Of a stretch of DNA of 64,000 nucleotides, positions 18,265-26,496 are shown piece by piece (position 1 is the stretch's first letter; each line of letters begins with the position of its first letter). The position numbers and the translations under genes were made by a program. Below the pieces are notes generated by a model. The model made no database searches, was not told the DNA's origin, and was given only the letters and a program-made list of their open reading frames with translations. Source of the DNA: JAFMPW01 sp040830565 (lineage in GTDB: Bacteria > Bacteroidota > Bacteroidia > Flavobacteriales > Flavobacteriaceae); NCBI GenBank assembly GCA_040830565.1, contig JBFOMC010000068.1, forward strand, positions 1-64,000. Direction: 5' to 3'.

Positions 18265-18939
18265 ATGACAGCAGATAACCAACATGCAATGTCCGCTAGT
18301 TTAACCAGGAAAATTGATGATAGCGGAGTAATAGCGGTATTAATAATAGATGAAGTTAAACATGCAGTGCCTATGGCCAGGGCCTTATTACAAGGAGGTG
18401 TAGACGCTATCGAGCTTACCCTAAGAACCCCTGCGGCCATGGATGCTGCCAAGGCCATTAAAAATGAGGTGCCAGAAATAACACTCGGGTTTGGTACAGT
18501 GCTAACTCCAGATCAGGTGAAAGCTGTTGTAGATGTGGGCGCCGATTTTGCCGTCTCTCCCGGTTGCAATCCAAAGATAATTGCCGAGGCACGCAAACAC
18601 GGATTATCTTTCGCCCCGGGCATTATGACCCCGACCGATATTGAAATGGCCATAGAGCAGGAATGCCGTATTTTGAAGTTTTTTCCGGCCGCTACCTCCG
18701 GAGGAATAAAACACCTGGAGAGCATGGCTGCTCCCTATCAGCATTTAGGCTTAAAATTCATTCCGCTTGGCGGATGTAATATTGATAACGCAAGTTCCTA
18801 TCTTCAATCTCCATTAATCACTGCAATCGGCGGTACCTGGGTAGCAAAACGCCCATTGATTCAATCTGAAAATTGGGAACAGATAACTAAGAATGCTCAA
18901 GAAATAAGAAGTCTTATTAAGAAAATCAGATCAAATTAA
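18265..18939 (+). CDS. eda: KDPG / KDPGal aldolase (2-keto-3-deoxy-6-phospho-sugar-acid aldolase)
   Basis: This class I aldolase of 224 residues has the Schiff-base Lys138 in ILKFFPA and the family strands AIELTLRTP, GTVLTPDQV and VSPGCNP. It cleaves 2-keto-3-deoxy-6-phospho-gluconate or its galactonate epimer to pyruvate and glyceraldehyde-3-phosphate. It lies directly before the KDG-type kinase that makes its substrate. It is the only such aldolase in the window, so both anhydrogalactose branches and the galactonate branch would converge on it. A second ATG nine codons in is a possible start. Confidence 0.92.
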   Translation: MTADNQHAMSASLTRKIDDSGVIAVLIIDEVKHAVPMARALLQGGVDAIELTLRTPAAMDAAKAIKNEVPEITLGFGTVLTPDQVKAVVDVGADFAVSPGCNPKIIAEARKHGLSFAPGIMTPTDIEMAIEQECRILKFFPAATSGGIKHLESMAAPYQHLGLKFIPLGGCNIDNASSYLQSPLITAIGGTWVAKRPLIQSENWEQITKNAQEIRSLIKKIRSN

Positions 18940-18948
18940 TAATCTTAA

Positions 18949-18968
18949 AGCAAGTGTCTTCACTTGCT
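18949..18968 (+). other. Hairpin between aldolase and kinase genes
   Basis: An 8-bp perfect stem (AGCAAGTG / CACTTGCT) with a TCTT loop sits 9 bp after the aldolase stop and 18 bp before the kinase ATG. No T-run follows, so it is unlikely to be a full terminator. It may be an mRNA stability or processing element. Confidence 0.4.
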
Positions 18969-18986
18969 GCATGAAAACAATACTAT

Positions 18987-20075
18987 ATGAAAACAGTTGT
19001 GACCTTTGGTGAAATTATGGGAAGAATTGCTTCGCCTGCAAATCTCCGTCTACGTCAGGCAAGAGATTTTGAAGTTACTTATGCGGGCGCAGAGGCCAGC
19101 GTAGCAGCTTCCATTTGCAATTATGGTGGAAAAGCTCGATATATTACGGCGCTTCCAAAGCACCCTCTGGCAGAAGCAGCAATGGATTCGGTTCGCGCGG
19201 TTGGAATAGACACACAATATATTTTACGAACAGATGAAGGTAGACTAGGTCTTTATTTTCTGGAAACCGGTGCTAACCAACGGCCAAGTAATGTAGTGTA
19301 TGATCGGGCAGATTCTGCGATATCAATTACTCCGGCAGATCAATACGACTGGGAAAGTATTTTTAAGGATGCGCAATGGCTGCATTTAAGCGGTATTACA
19401 CCAGCCCTTTCCAAAAATGCAGCCGAGGCTACTTTGATTGCGGCTCAAAAAGCCAAAGAAGCTGGAGCTCAGGTTTCCATCGACCTGAATTTTCGCGGTA
19501 AACTTTGGAAATGGGATACGCCAAAAACAGCTCATGAACTTGCACAAGAGACCATGAGAGGAATTTTACCTTTCGTAGATGTCGTCGTAGGAAATGAGGA
19601 AGATTGTCATGATGTTTTAGGGATTCAGGCTGGGGATACAGACGTACACTCAGGGACCTTAGATACCTCCCGATATCCCGATGTAGCCAGGCAGGTGGTG
19701 GAGCAATTTCCAAACCTCAGCAAAGTGGCGATAACCTTGAGAGAGAGCCTTTCTGCAAGTCACAACAACTGGGGAGCTATGTTATATGACTCAGCTGCAG
19801 ACCAGGCATATTTTGCACCCTTGGATACTGATGGGAACTACCGGGCCTATCAAATTAAAAATATTGTAGATCGTGTGGGAGGAGGCGACTCCTTCGCCGC
19901 CGGTCTTATTTTTGCCCTTACCACTCCTGAATTGAGTGATACCCAGACCGCCATCAATTATGCCGTTGCGGCCTCTTGCTTAAAACACTCCATCAAAGGG
20001 GATTTCAATTATAGCACCCGGGCGGAAGTAGAACGCCTTATGGGTGGAAATGCCTCAGGACGGGTGGTAAGATAA
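18987..20075 (+). CDS. kdgK: 2-keto-3-deoxygluconate/galactonate kinase (PfkB family)
   Basis: This 362-residue ribokinase-family enzyme has the substrate-binding start (TFGEIMGRI), the YAGAEASVAAS glycine region and the ATP/anion-hole signature DRVGGGDSFAAG near residue 295. It phosphorylates KDG or its galacto epimer at O6. It follows the matching aldolase by 47 bp. It is longer than typical KdgK because of an insert around residues 215-280 (IQAGDTDVHSGT and following), a form seen in other Bacteroidota sugar kinases. Assignment is firm at the family level; gluco versus galacto preference is unknown. Confidence 0.9.
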   Translation: MKTVVTFGEIMGRIASPANLRLRQARDFEVTYAGAEASVAASICNYGGKARYITALPKHPLAEAAMDSVRAVGIDTQYILRTDEGRLGLYFLETGANQRPSNVVYDRADSAISITPADQYDWESIFKDAQWLHLSGITPALSKNAAEATLIAAQKAKEAGAQVSIDLNFRGKLWKWDTPKTAHELAQETMRGILPFVDVVVGNEEDCHDVLGIQAGDTDVHSGTLDTSRYPDVARQVVEQFPNLSKVAITLRESLSASHNNWGAMLYDSAADQAYFAPLDTDGNYRAYQIKNIVDRVGGGDSFAAGLIFALTTPELSDTQTAINYAVAASCLKHSIKGDFNYSTRAEVERLMGGNASGRVVR

Positions 20076-20082
20076 AAGCGAA

Positions 20083-20310
20083 ATGGTAGCGATCAGGAGA
20101 ATATCAATTTGGTTTTTTTTGATCGACCTGCCAGTTGGATGTAACTCAAAAAACAAGAAAACTTGTATAACTACTAGGCCTAATGTACTCCTCATTATGG
20201 TCGACGATCTCAATGATGCTATTGGGATCTTTGGAGATCGTTTACAAGCGAAAACTCGGCGCATTGATTTCTTAGGGGAGGTAACTAGACTTAATTTTCT
20301 TGCAAACTGA
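20083..20310 (+). pseudogene. Remnant of a sulfatase gene (N-terminus only)
   Basis: A 75-codon frame starts 7 bp after the kinase stop. It keeps a lipoprotein-like signal (VGCNSKN) and the start of an S1 sulfatase, RPNVLLIMVDDLND, with the two metal-binding Asp residues. The next part, GDRLQAKTRRIDFLGE, still resembles the AKTPNIDRLA helix of iduronate-sulfatase-like enzymes. The frame then degenerates and stops before the formylglycine motif. The rest of the gene is missing and the GH78-like gene follows directly. It cannot be a working sulfatase. Confidence 0.75.
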
Positions 20311-20316
20311 CCTTAA

Positions 20317-22890
20317 ATGAAGCGCATCCTTTTTTTATTAATTGCCTTGCAAGCTTTCCTGACTTTCGCTCAGCACGAAAGTAAAAAAGGTATTTGGTAT
20401 GGTCCAACAGATGATGTTCCCAATTATGAATGGAATGCCCAATGGATTTGGATGGCTGATTCTGTATCCTCGCAGGTTATGCTCGCCAGAAAAACTTTTG
20501 AGATTCTCAAAGTACCCCAGGAAGCTTTCTTAAGAATTACAGCGAGTTCACAATACCAACTCTTTGTAAATGGCACATATGCAGGTCGAGGCCCGGCCCG
20601 GAGCGCCCCACATCATCAGTCCTTTGATATCCTCAATATTGCTCCTTTGCTCAAACGAGCCAAGAATGTCATTGCTGTAAGGGTCCATGTTCAGAACGAG
20701 AAGTTTTCATATCATTCCAAAGGAAGGGCGGGATTATTAGTTCAGTTAGACCTGCCTTTGGAGGAAAATAACCATACTATCCATACGGATGACAGCTGGA
20801 AGGTATCACCGGATGATTCCTGGGATTCCGCTGCTCCGAAAATAAGTAGATTTCAACAGATCGTGAATGATCGCGTAGATTTGAGGAGCTATCCCAGAGG
20901 TTGGAAAACCAGCACCTTTGACGATGCTAGCTGGTCCAATGCCACAATTTTGTATAGGACGGAGGGTTGGCCCGAAGTTCAAAAGAATAGTAGTCCGGGG
21001 GCACGGATGGTTCCCTGGGTAAACCTGGTTGCAAGAGATATTCCATATCTGCTTGAAAAAAGAATTCGGGCCGAAAATCTCAGGCAGGCAACGCAGATAG
21101 ATTTGTCAGATTTTTCAGGATCTGTCCCCTTTAAGGAGGAGATTGATAAGCGCTTTGAAGATCGGATAGACAAGTATTCTGAAGGCGCTGAACCGCTTGC
21201 CATACCGATATCTGCAAAAGGAAAAGCCTGGCTCTTTCTCTTCGATTTTGAACAGGTGTTGAACGGTACCCCCTTCCTGGAGATCCAAGGAAGTTCCGGA
21301 ACAGAGGTGGAAATATTGGGTGCACCTTTTATGATCAATGACACCTTCACTTATAAAGTTGTTGATTCTGAGTTTAGAGATAAACTGATCCTCTCGGGGG
21401 AAAAGGACCTCTGGGAAGCTACCTATTTTAAACCTGTCCGTTATTTAGGGATCATTGTTCACAACCCAAAGGCTACAGTTAAACTTTTTACCGTAGGAAC
21501 ACGTCAAATTAGGTACCCTTTTGAGCTGAAAGGCGCTATGGATGCAAAAGACCTTTCCTGGATAAAGGAATATATGGATGCAACAGCAAAGACTATAGAC
21601 GTTTGCACCACCGATGCATTTACAGATAATTACCGCGAAAGAAGGCAATACGCTCAAACAGGATATTATGCGAGCCTTGGTAACTACTATCTTTTTGGGG
21701 ATACCTCGCTTCAACGCAGATATTTGATACAGACAGCCCAGGAGCAGGAAGCTAATGGGATCATGCCGGCCTATGCCCCGGCTGCGAGTGATGATTATAT
21801 GATTATTTTGGATTCCAATTGTCTTTGGATAAGAAGTCTGCACGATTATTTATTGCATTCCGGGGATTATAAGACCGCCAGAGACTTGGTGCCTGCGGCC
21901 AGGAAGTTAATGCTTTTACTTCATAGCTTTACCAATGAAATGGGCCTGATAGATGACCCACCCTACGCCTATTGGTTAGACCACGCTCTTCTGGATAGAA
22001 GGGGGGCTAATCTTAACTTAAATGGCCATTATCTTGGAGCGCTGGAAGATTTTGCTGATATCCTGGAATGGCTTGATGGCAAAGAAGAAAGTGCCTCTTA
22101 CAAAGAGAAAGCCAAGATCCTGCGCAGCAATCTTAGAACACATCTTTGGGATGACAAAAGAGGACTTTTTGCCGATGCCTTAATCGACGGAAAAAGATCT
22201 CAAATGTTCAGCGAGCAGTCAAATGCTGCCGCTCTTGCCCTAAATATAGCAAGTCAGGAACAAGCCGATAGAATTGCCTCTCAGTTACTTGTAAAAGATC
22301 AGCATAATTATGTGAGGAGAAATTCCGGGCTTATTATGGTAACCCCGGCCATGTCTTATTATCTTCACAAAGGACTATGCCAGTATGGGTATGTTGATGC
22401 TTCTTTTCAAATGTTCCGCGGTCGTTTTGACAAAATGTTGGCCCAAAACAACAATGGAACACTTTGGGAAGAATGGTTTCTTAATGGCACAGGCCGTTCC
22501 GGAGAATTGCAAACAGGAAGAACAAGAAGCGATGCCCAAACTGAAAGCGCCTTTGCCCCCGCGCTGTTTGCAGAATTCCTACTGGGGGTAAAGCCATCGA
22601 AACCAGGGATGACCGAGGTAGTCATTGGAAATACCAAAACACAACTTGAAAATATTTCAGGGAAAATACCTACCCCACAAGGAATTTTAGATGTCCGATG
22701 GAATAATTCCAAAGCTTCAAAGAAGCTCTTCTTAGAGGTTCCGGGCAATATGATTGTAAAGGTCGACCTATCTGGTTTTGATCAGATCAGCAGTAAACTC
22801 ATTCAAGTAGATGGTCAGAAAATTGAAGTAAACCTGAGCAAGTCTCCTTATATGATTCTAGAGGAAGGAAAGCATCAGTTGAAGTTTTAA
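20317..22890 (+). CDS. GH78-like alpha-L-rhamnosidase-fold glycosidase, exported
   Basis: This 857-residue protein has a signal peptide (to about TFAQ). N-terminal beta-sandwich domains contain NAQWIWMADS and QYQLFVNGTYAGRGPARS, typical of alpha-L-rhamnosidases. A six-hairpin barrel follows with TTDAFTDNYRERRQY near residue 433 (equivalent to the DxxxRDER catalytic stretch of GH78) and GTLWEEWF near residue 710 as the likely second acidic site. The family releases L-rhamnose, but related enzymes act on other alpha-L-sugars. The surrounding genes concern galactans, so the substrate is open. It is followed 17 bp later by a sulfatase, in one transcription unit. Confidence 0.85.
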   Translation: MKRILFLLIALQAFLTFAQHESKKGIWYGPTDDVPNYEWNAQWIWMADSVSSQVMLARKTFEILKVPQEAFLRITASSQYQLFVNGTYAGRGPARSAPHHQSFDILNIAPLLKRAKNVIAVRVHVQNEKFSYHSKGRAGLLVQLDLPLEENNHTIHTDDSWKVSPDDSWDSAAPKISRFQQIVNDRVDLRSYPRGWKTSTFDDASWSNATILYRTEGWPEVQKNSSPGARMVPWVNLVARDIPYLLEKRIRAENLRQATQIDLSDFSGSVPFKEEIDKRFEDRIDKYSEGAEPLAIPISAKGKAWLFLFDFEQVLNGTPFLEIQGSSGTEVEILGAPFMINDTFTYKVVDSEFRDKLILSGEKDLWEATYFKPVRYLGIIVHNPKATVKLFTVGTRQIRYPFELKGAMDAKDLSWIKEYMDATAKTIDVCTTDAFTDNYRERRQYAQTGYYASLGNYYLFGDTSLQRRYLIQTAQEQEANGIMPAYAPAASDDYMIILDSNCLWIRSLHDYLLHSGDYKTARDLVPAARKLMLLLHSFTNEMGLIDDPPYAYWLDHALLDRRGANLNLNGHYLGALEDFADILEWLDGKEESASYKEKAKILRSNLRTHLWDDKRGLFADALIDGKRSQMFSEQSNAAALALNIASQEQADRIASQLLVKDQHNYVRRNSGLIMVTPAMSYYLHKGLCQYGYVDASFQMFRGRFDKMLAQNNNGTLWEEWFLNGTGRSGELQTGRTRSDAQTESAFAPALFAEFLLGVKPSKPGMTEVVIGNTKTQLENISGKIPTPQGILDVRWNNSKASKKLFLEVPGNMIVKVDLSGFDQISSKLIQVDGQKIEVNLSKSPYMILEEGKHQLKF

Positions 22891-22906
22891 AGTAATCAGC
22901 AGTAAA

Positions 22907-24499
22907 ATGAAAAACTACCGTATTATCAGTATTATTCTTGTTTCAATTTTAATCTCCTGTAAACCCGAAACAAAGGAGCAGCAATTGAAGAAGCAACCTA
23001 ATGTATTGTTCATTCTGGTAGATGATCTTGGCGAACGAGACCTTGGGTATTCCGGGAGTAAATATTATGACACCCCTAATATCGATAAACTAGCTAGCGA
23101 AGCAGCAAATTTTATACAGGGTTATGCGGCCAGTAGGGTTTGTAGCCCGTCAAGAGCCAGTATCTTCACCGGACAATTTACGGCAAGGCATGGGATTACA
23201 GATTGGATAGGAGCAAAATCCGGAACGGCATGGCGCACACATAACAGGCATGATAAACTATTACCCGCAGATTATGTTCATAGTTTACCCGACGGCGATA
23301 TTTCTCTGGCCGAAGCGATGAAGGCTGCAGGGTATACCACATTTTTTGCAGGCAAATGGCATTTAGGGAGTGAAGGCTCTTACCCGGAAGATCACGGTTT
23401 TGATATAAACAAAGGAGGATGGGATAAAGGCAGCCCCATAGGGGGTTATTTTTCGCCCTGGGAGAATCCGAAACTCGAGAATCAACAAAAGGGAGAAAAC
23501 CTCAGTATGAGATTGGCCAGGGAGACCTCTGGTTTTATAGAACAACATCAAGATGCTACTTTCTTTGCGTTTCTTTCTTTTTATGCGGTTCATGGCCCAA
23601 TCCAAACCACCCAGGAAAAGTGGCATAAGTATAGAGAAAAGGCCATAGATATGGGCCTGGCGGATAAGGGATATAAAATGGAGCGAGTTCTTCCCATTAG
23701 GCAAGTTCAAGACAACCCGGTTTATGCAGGATTGGTAGAAAGCACAGATGATGCTATTGGTCATGTTATGAATACCTTAGAAAGGCTAGGATTAGAAGAT
23801 GATACCATCGTGGTCTTTACCTCAGACAATGGTGGGGTGGCTTCGGGTGATGCCTTTTCAACCTCAAATTTGCCATTGAGAGGTGGAAAGGGATACCAAT
23901 GGGAAGGAGGGATAAGGGAACCTTATCTTATAAAAGTGCCTTGGTTGACCAAGACCCCAAGAATAATAGATTATCCGGTTACCGGCGCCGATTTTTATCC
24001 AACCTTGCTCGACCTGGCGAATATTAGTCTTATTCCGGAACAACACATTGATGGGATAACTTTAAAACCCCTTATTGAAGGAGCATCAACCCCAATGCCC
24101 AATAGAGCTTTATATTGGCATTACCCACATTATGGAAACCAAGGAGGAGAGCCTTCATCTATAATCAGAAAAGACCATTGGAAACTTATTCACTATTGGG
24201 AGGATGGTAGAAAGGAGTTATACGACCTTCAAAATGATCAGGGCGAAGAAAATGACCTGTCCAATGCTGAAAGCGAAATAGCACAGCGGTTAAGTGAACA
24301 ACTAGAATCCTGGTTGACGGAAGTTGAGGCCAGGATGCCCTCCAAGGATCCGGACTACAACGATGAGGCCGCAGGTAAAAGGAAAGCTATGATAAAGAAT
24401 GAATTATGGCCCAGCTTGGAAAAGCATAGGATAGAAATGTTGTCTGAAGGATATGAGCCTGATGATACCTGGTGGGGGAGCAAGGTAACCCAAGATTGA
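22907..24499 (+). CDS. S1-family sulfatase lipoprotein
   Basis: This 530-residue protein has a lipobox LISC (lipid Cys18). The maturation motif is C-S-P-S-R with Cys79 as the predicted formylglycine; metal residues are in FILVDDLGERDLG (about 35-47) and FTSDNGG near residue 306; KWHLG near residue 150 is the conserved substrate-side Lys/His. It should hydrolyse sulfate esters from algal oligosaccharides. It lies between the GH78-like gene and another sulfatase, 40 bp from the latter. Regiospecificity is unknown. Confidence 0.94.
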   Translation: MKNYRIISIILVSILISCKPETKEQQLKKQPNVLFILVDDLGERDLGYSGSKYYDTPNIDKLASEAANFIQGYAASRVCSPSRASIFTGQFTARHGITDWIGAKSGTAWRTHNRHDKLLPADYVHSLPDGDISLAEAMKAAGYTTFFAGKWHLGSEGSYPEDHGFDINKGGWDKGSPIGGYFSPWENPKLENQQKGENLSMRLARETSGFIEQHQDATFFAFLSFYAVHGPIQTTQEKWHKYREKAIDMGLADKGYKMERVLPIRQVQDNPVYAGLVESTDDAIGHVMNTLERLGLEDDTIVVFTSDNGGVASGDAFSTSNLPLRGGKGYQWEGGIREPYLIKVPWLTKTPRIIDYPVTGADFYPTLLDLANISLIPEQHIDGITLKPLIEGASTPMPNRALYWHYPHYGNQGGEPSSIIRKDHWKLIHYWEDGRKELYDLQNDQGEENDLSNAESEIAQRLSEQLESWLTEVEARMPSKDPDYNDEAAGKRKAMIKNELWPSLEKHRIEMLSEGYEPDDTWWGSKVTQD

Positions 24500-24538
24500 T
24501 CGGGCGATGACATAAAAGGAAGTTTAATACGCATCAAT

Positions 24539-26416
24539 ATGATAATCAAACGAGCTTTAGTACTACTAGTTTTATTCATTTCAATCTGCTCTTGTGAAGA
24601 GAAGGAAGAGGAACAAGCGCGGCCAAATATTGTATGGATAGTAACCGAAGACAATTCTAAACACTTTTTGAAATTATATGACCAGGGTGGAGCCTCCATG
24701 CCCAATATTGAGGCTTTGGCTAAACAAGGAATTGTCTTCAATAATGCCTTTTCCAACGCGCCGGTCTGCTCGGTTGCCCGGAGTACAATTATTTCTGGTT
24801 GCTATGCACCAAGAGTAGGCACCCAATACCATAGGAGAATGACCTTGGCCCCCATGCCCGAAGGCTTGAAAATGTTCCCGGAGTATCTTAGAGAAGCAGG
24901 ATATTACACCACTAATAATGCAAAAGAAGATTACAATTTTGTAAAATCTGGTAATGAATGGGATGAGTCCTCAAAAAAAGCAACCTACAAAAATCGAAAA
25001 CCAGGCCAGCCTTTTTTCCATGTTCAGAATTTCCACAGCACTCATGAGGGTCAGTTGCATTTTACCAAAATGCAAATGGACAGCTTAAGCACGATGACTT
25101 CTACAGAAGATGTAGAGGTGTTTCCCTATCATCCAGACACGCCAATCTACCGTTTCACAAATGCGTATTATCGCGATTTACATCAGAAAGTCGATGCTCA
25201 GATAGGAGAGTTTATTCAGCTATTGGAAGATGATGGTTTTATGGAAAATACCATTATCTTTTATTATGGCGATCATGGTGGAGTGCTTCCAAGAAGCAAA
25301 GGGTATATTTATGAAAGCGGCTTAAATGTGCCTCTGGTTGTATATATTCCTGAAAAATGGCAACATCTTACCTCTGCCAGTGTTGGAAGCAGAACGGATG
25401 CCTTTGTGCAATTCGTTGATTTAGCCCCAACTGTTTTAAATCTGGCCGGGATTGATATCCCTGAACAGATAGATGGTAAGCCTTTTTTAGGCAGGACGGT
25501 TACTAATCAAGATCTGAGTGAAAGGAATATAGCCTTTGGATACGCTGATCGGTTCGATGAAAAATACGACCTGGTCAGGTCTATTAGAAAAGGAAAGTAT
25601 AAGTACATCAGGAATTACCAGCCTTTTAACATTGATGCCCTGTTTAATTTTTATCGATATAAAATGCTGGCTTACCAAGAATGGGAGGAATTATACGAAA
25701 AAGGAGCGTTAAGCGAAGTACAAGAACAGTTTTTTGAAGCACGATCCCCCGAAGCTCTTTACGATCTGGAAACTGATCCGCATGAACTGAATGATTTATC
25801 GACTGACCCAGCTTTCAGAGAAATCATGGAGGAACTTAGGACAGGCCTGCAGCAGCATCTAAAATCATTGCCAGATCTAAGTTTTTATCCGGAACCTCAT
25901 TTTCTTGAAACCGGACTTTCAAATCCGGTTGCATTTGGTTTACAGAGCAAGGATGAAATTGCCGCCCTGGTAGACATTGCGGATTTGAGTTTAAAATCAT
26001 TTGAGGTTTCCAAAGCCGACATAGAGAAAGCTTTAGCCTCTGAGAACCCCTGGAAAAGATATTGGGGTTTAATTGTCTGTAGTTCTTTCGGGGAGGAGGC
26101 AAGACCTTTTTTTAAAACAGCCGTAGAGATGTCCAAAGAAGATGAAAACAATTTGGTGCGACTAAGAGCTGTGGAATTCTTAACGTTGTTTGTCCAAAAA
26201 GTGCCTTCAGAATTAATCCTTGAAATTGTTAAGAACGCGAAATCTGAGGCCGAGGCCAATTTAGTTCTAAACAGTATAGCCTTATTTAAGACCCTGAATG
26301 CTGATTTTGAGATGAATATTCCGAAAAGCATGTTTCCTTCAAAATGGTATGATAAGGAAGGGGATTTGGTAAACCGTAGAATAGATTTCATTAATGGTGG
26401 AAATGAATACCAATAA
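24539..26416 (+). CDS. S1-family sulfatase lipoprotein with variant CSVAR maturation motif
   Basis: This 625-residue protein has a lipobox around CSC (Cys17/Cys19). The sulfatase domain begins RPNIVWIVTEDNS, and the maturation site is Cys77-S-V-A-R followed by STIISGCYAPR. That departs from the usual C-x-P/A-x-R, since Val occupies the third position. The second metal site is YYGDHGG near residue 245. After about residue 480 there is a helical tail (EEARPFFKTAVEMSKEDENN, VRLRAVEFLTLF) resembling HEAT-like repeats. It lies in a run of three sulfatases. Fold assignment is secure; whether the Cys is converted to formylglycine is the open point. Confidence 0.9.
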   Translation: MIIKRALVLLVLFISICSCEEKEEEQARPNIVWIVTEDNSKHFLKLYDQGGASMPNIEALAKQGIVFNNAFSNAPVCSVARSTIISGCYAPRVGTQYHRRMTLAPMPEGLKMFPEYLREAGYYTTNNAKEDYNFVKSGNEWDESSKKATYKNRKPGQPFFHVQNFHSTHEGQLHFTKMQMDSLSTMTSTEDVEVFPYHPDTPIYRFTNAYYRDLHQKVDAQIGEFIQLLEDDGFMENTIIFYYGDHGGVLPRSKGYIYESGLNVPLVVYIPEKWQHLTSASVGSRTDAFVQFVDLAPTVLNLAGIDIPEQIDGKPFLGRTVTNQDLSERNIAFGYADRFDEKYDLVRSIRKGKYKYIRNYQPFNIDALFNFYRYKMLAYQEWEELYEKGALSEVQEQFFEARSPEALYDLETDPHELNDLSTDPAFREIMEELRTGLQQHLKSLPDLSFYPEPHFLETGLSNPVAFGLQSKDEIAALVDIADLSLKSFEVSKADIEKALASENPWKRYWGLIVCSSFGEEARPFFKTAVEMSKEDENNLVRLRAVEFLTLFVQKVPSELILEIVKNAKSEAEANLVLNSIALFKTLNADFEMNIPKSMFPSKWYDKEGDLVNRRIDFINGGNEYQ

Positions 26417-26496
26417 AAAGGTCTTTAACCCGGAGATTGAGGCTATTCTATCTTCCCAAATTATCTATGAAGTTCAAAATGCATAAAAACAGAGAC

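Noticed and set aside
25897..26391. A 164-codon minus-strand frame
   Set aside because: It is antisense to the helical C-terminal tail of the CSVAR sulfatase and has no start context or domain.
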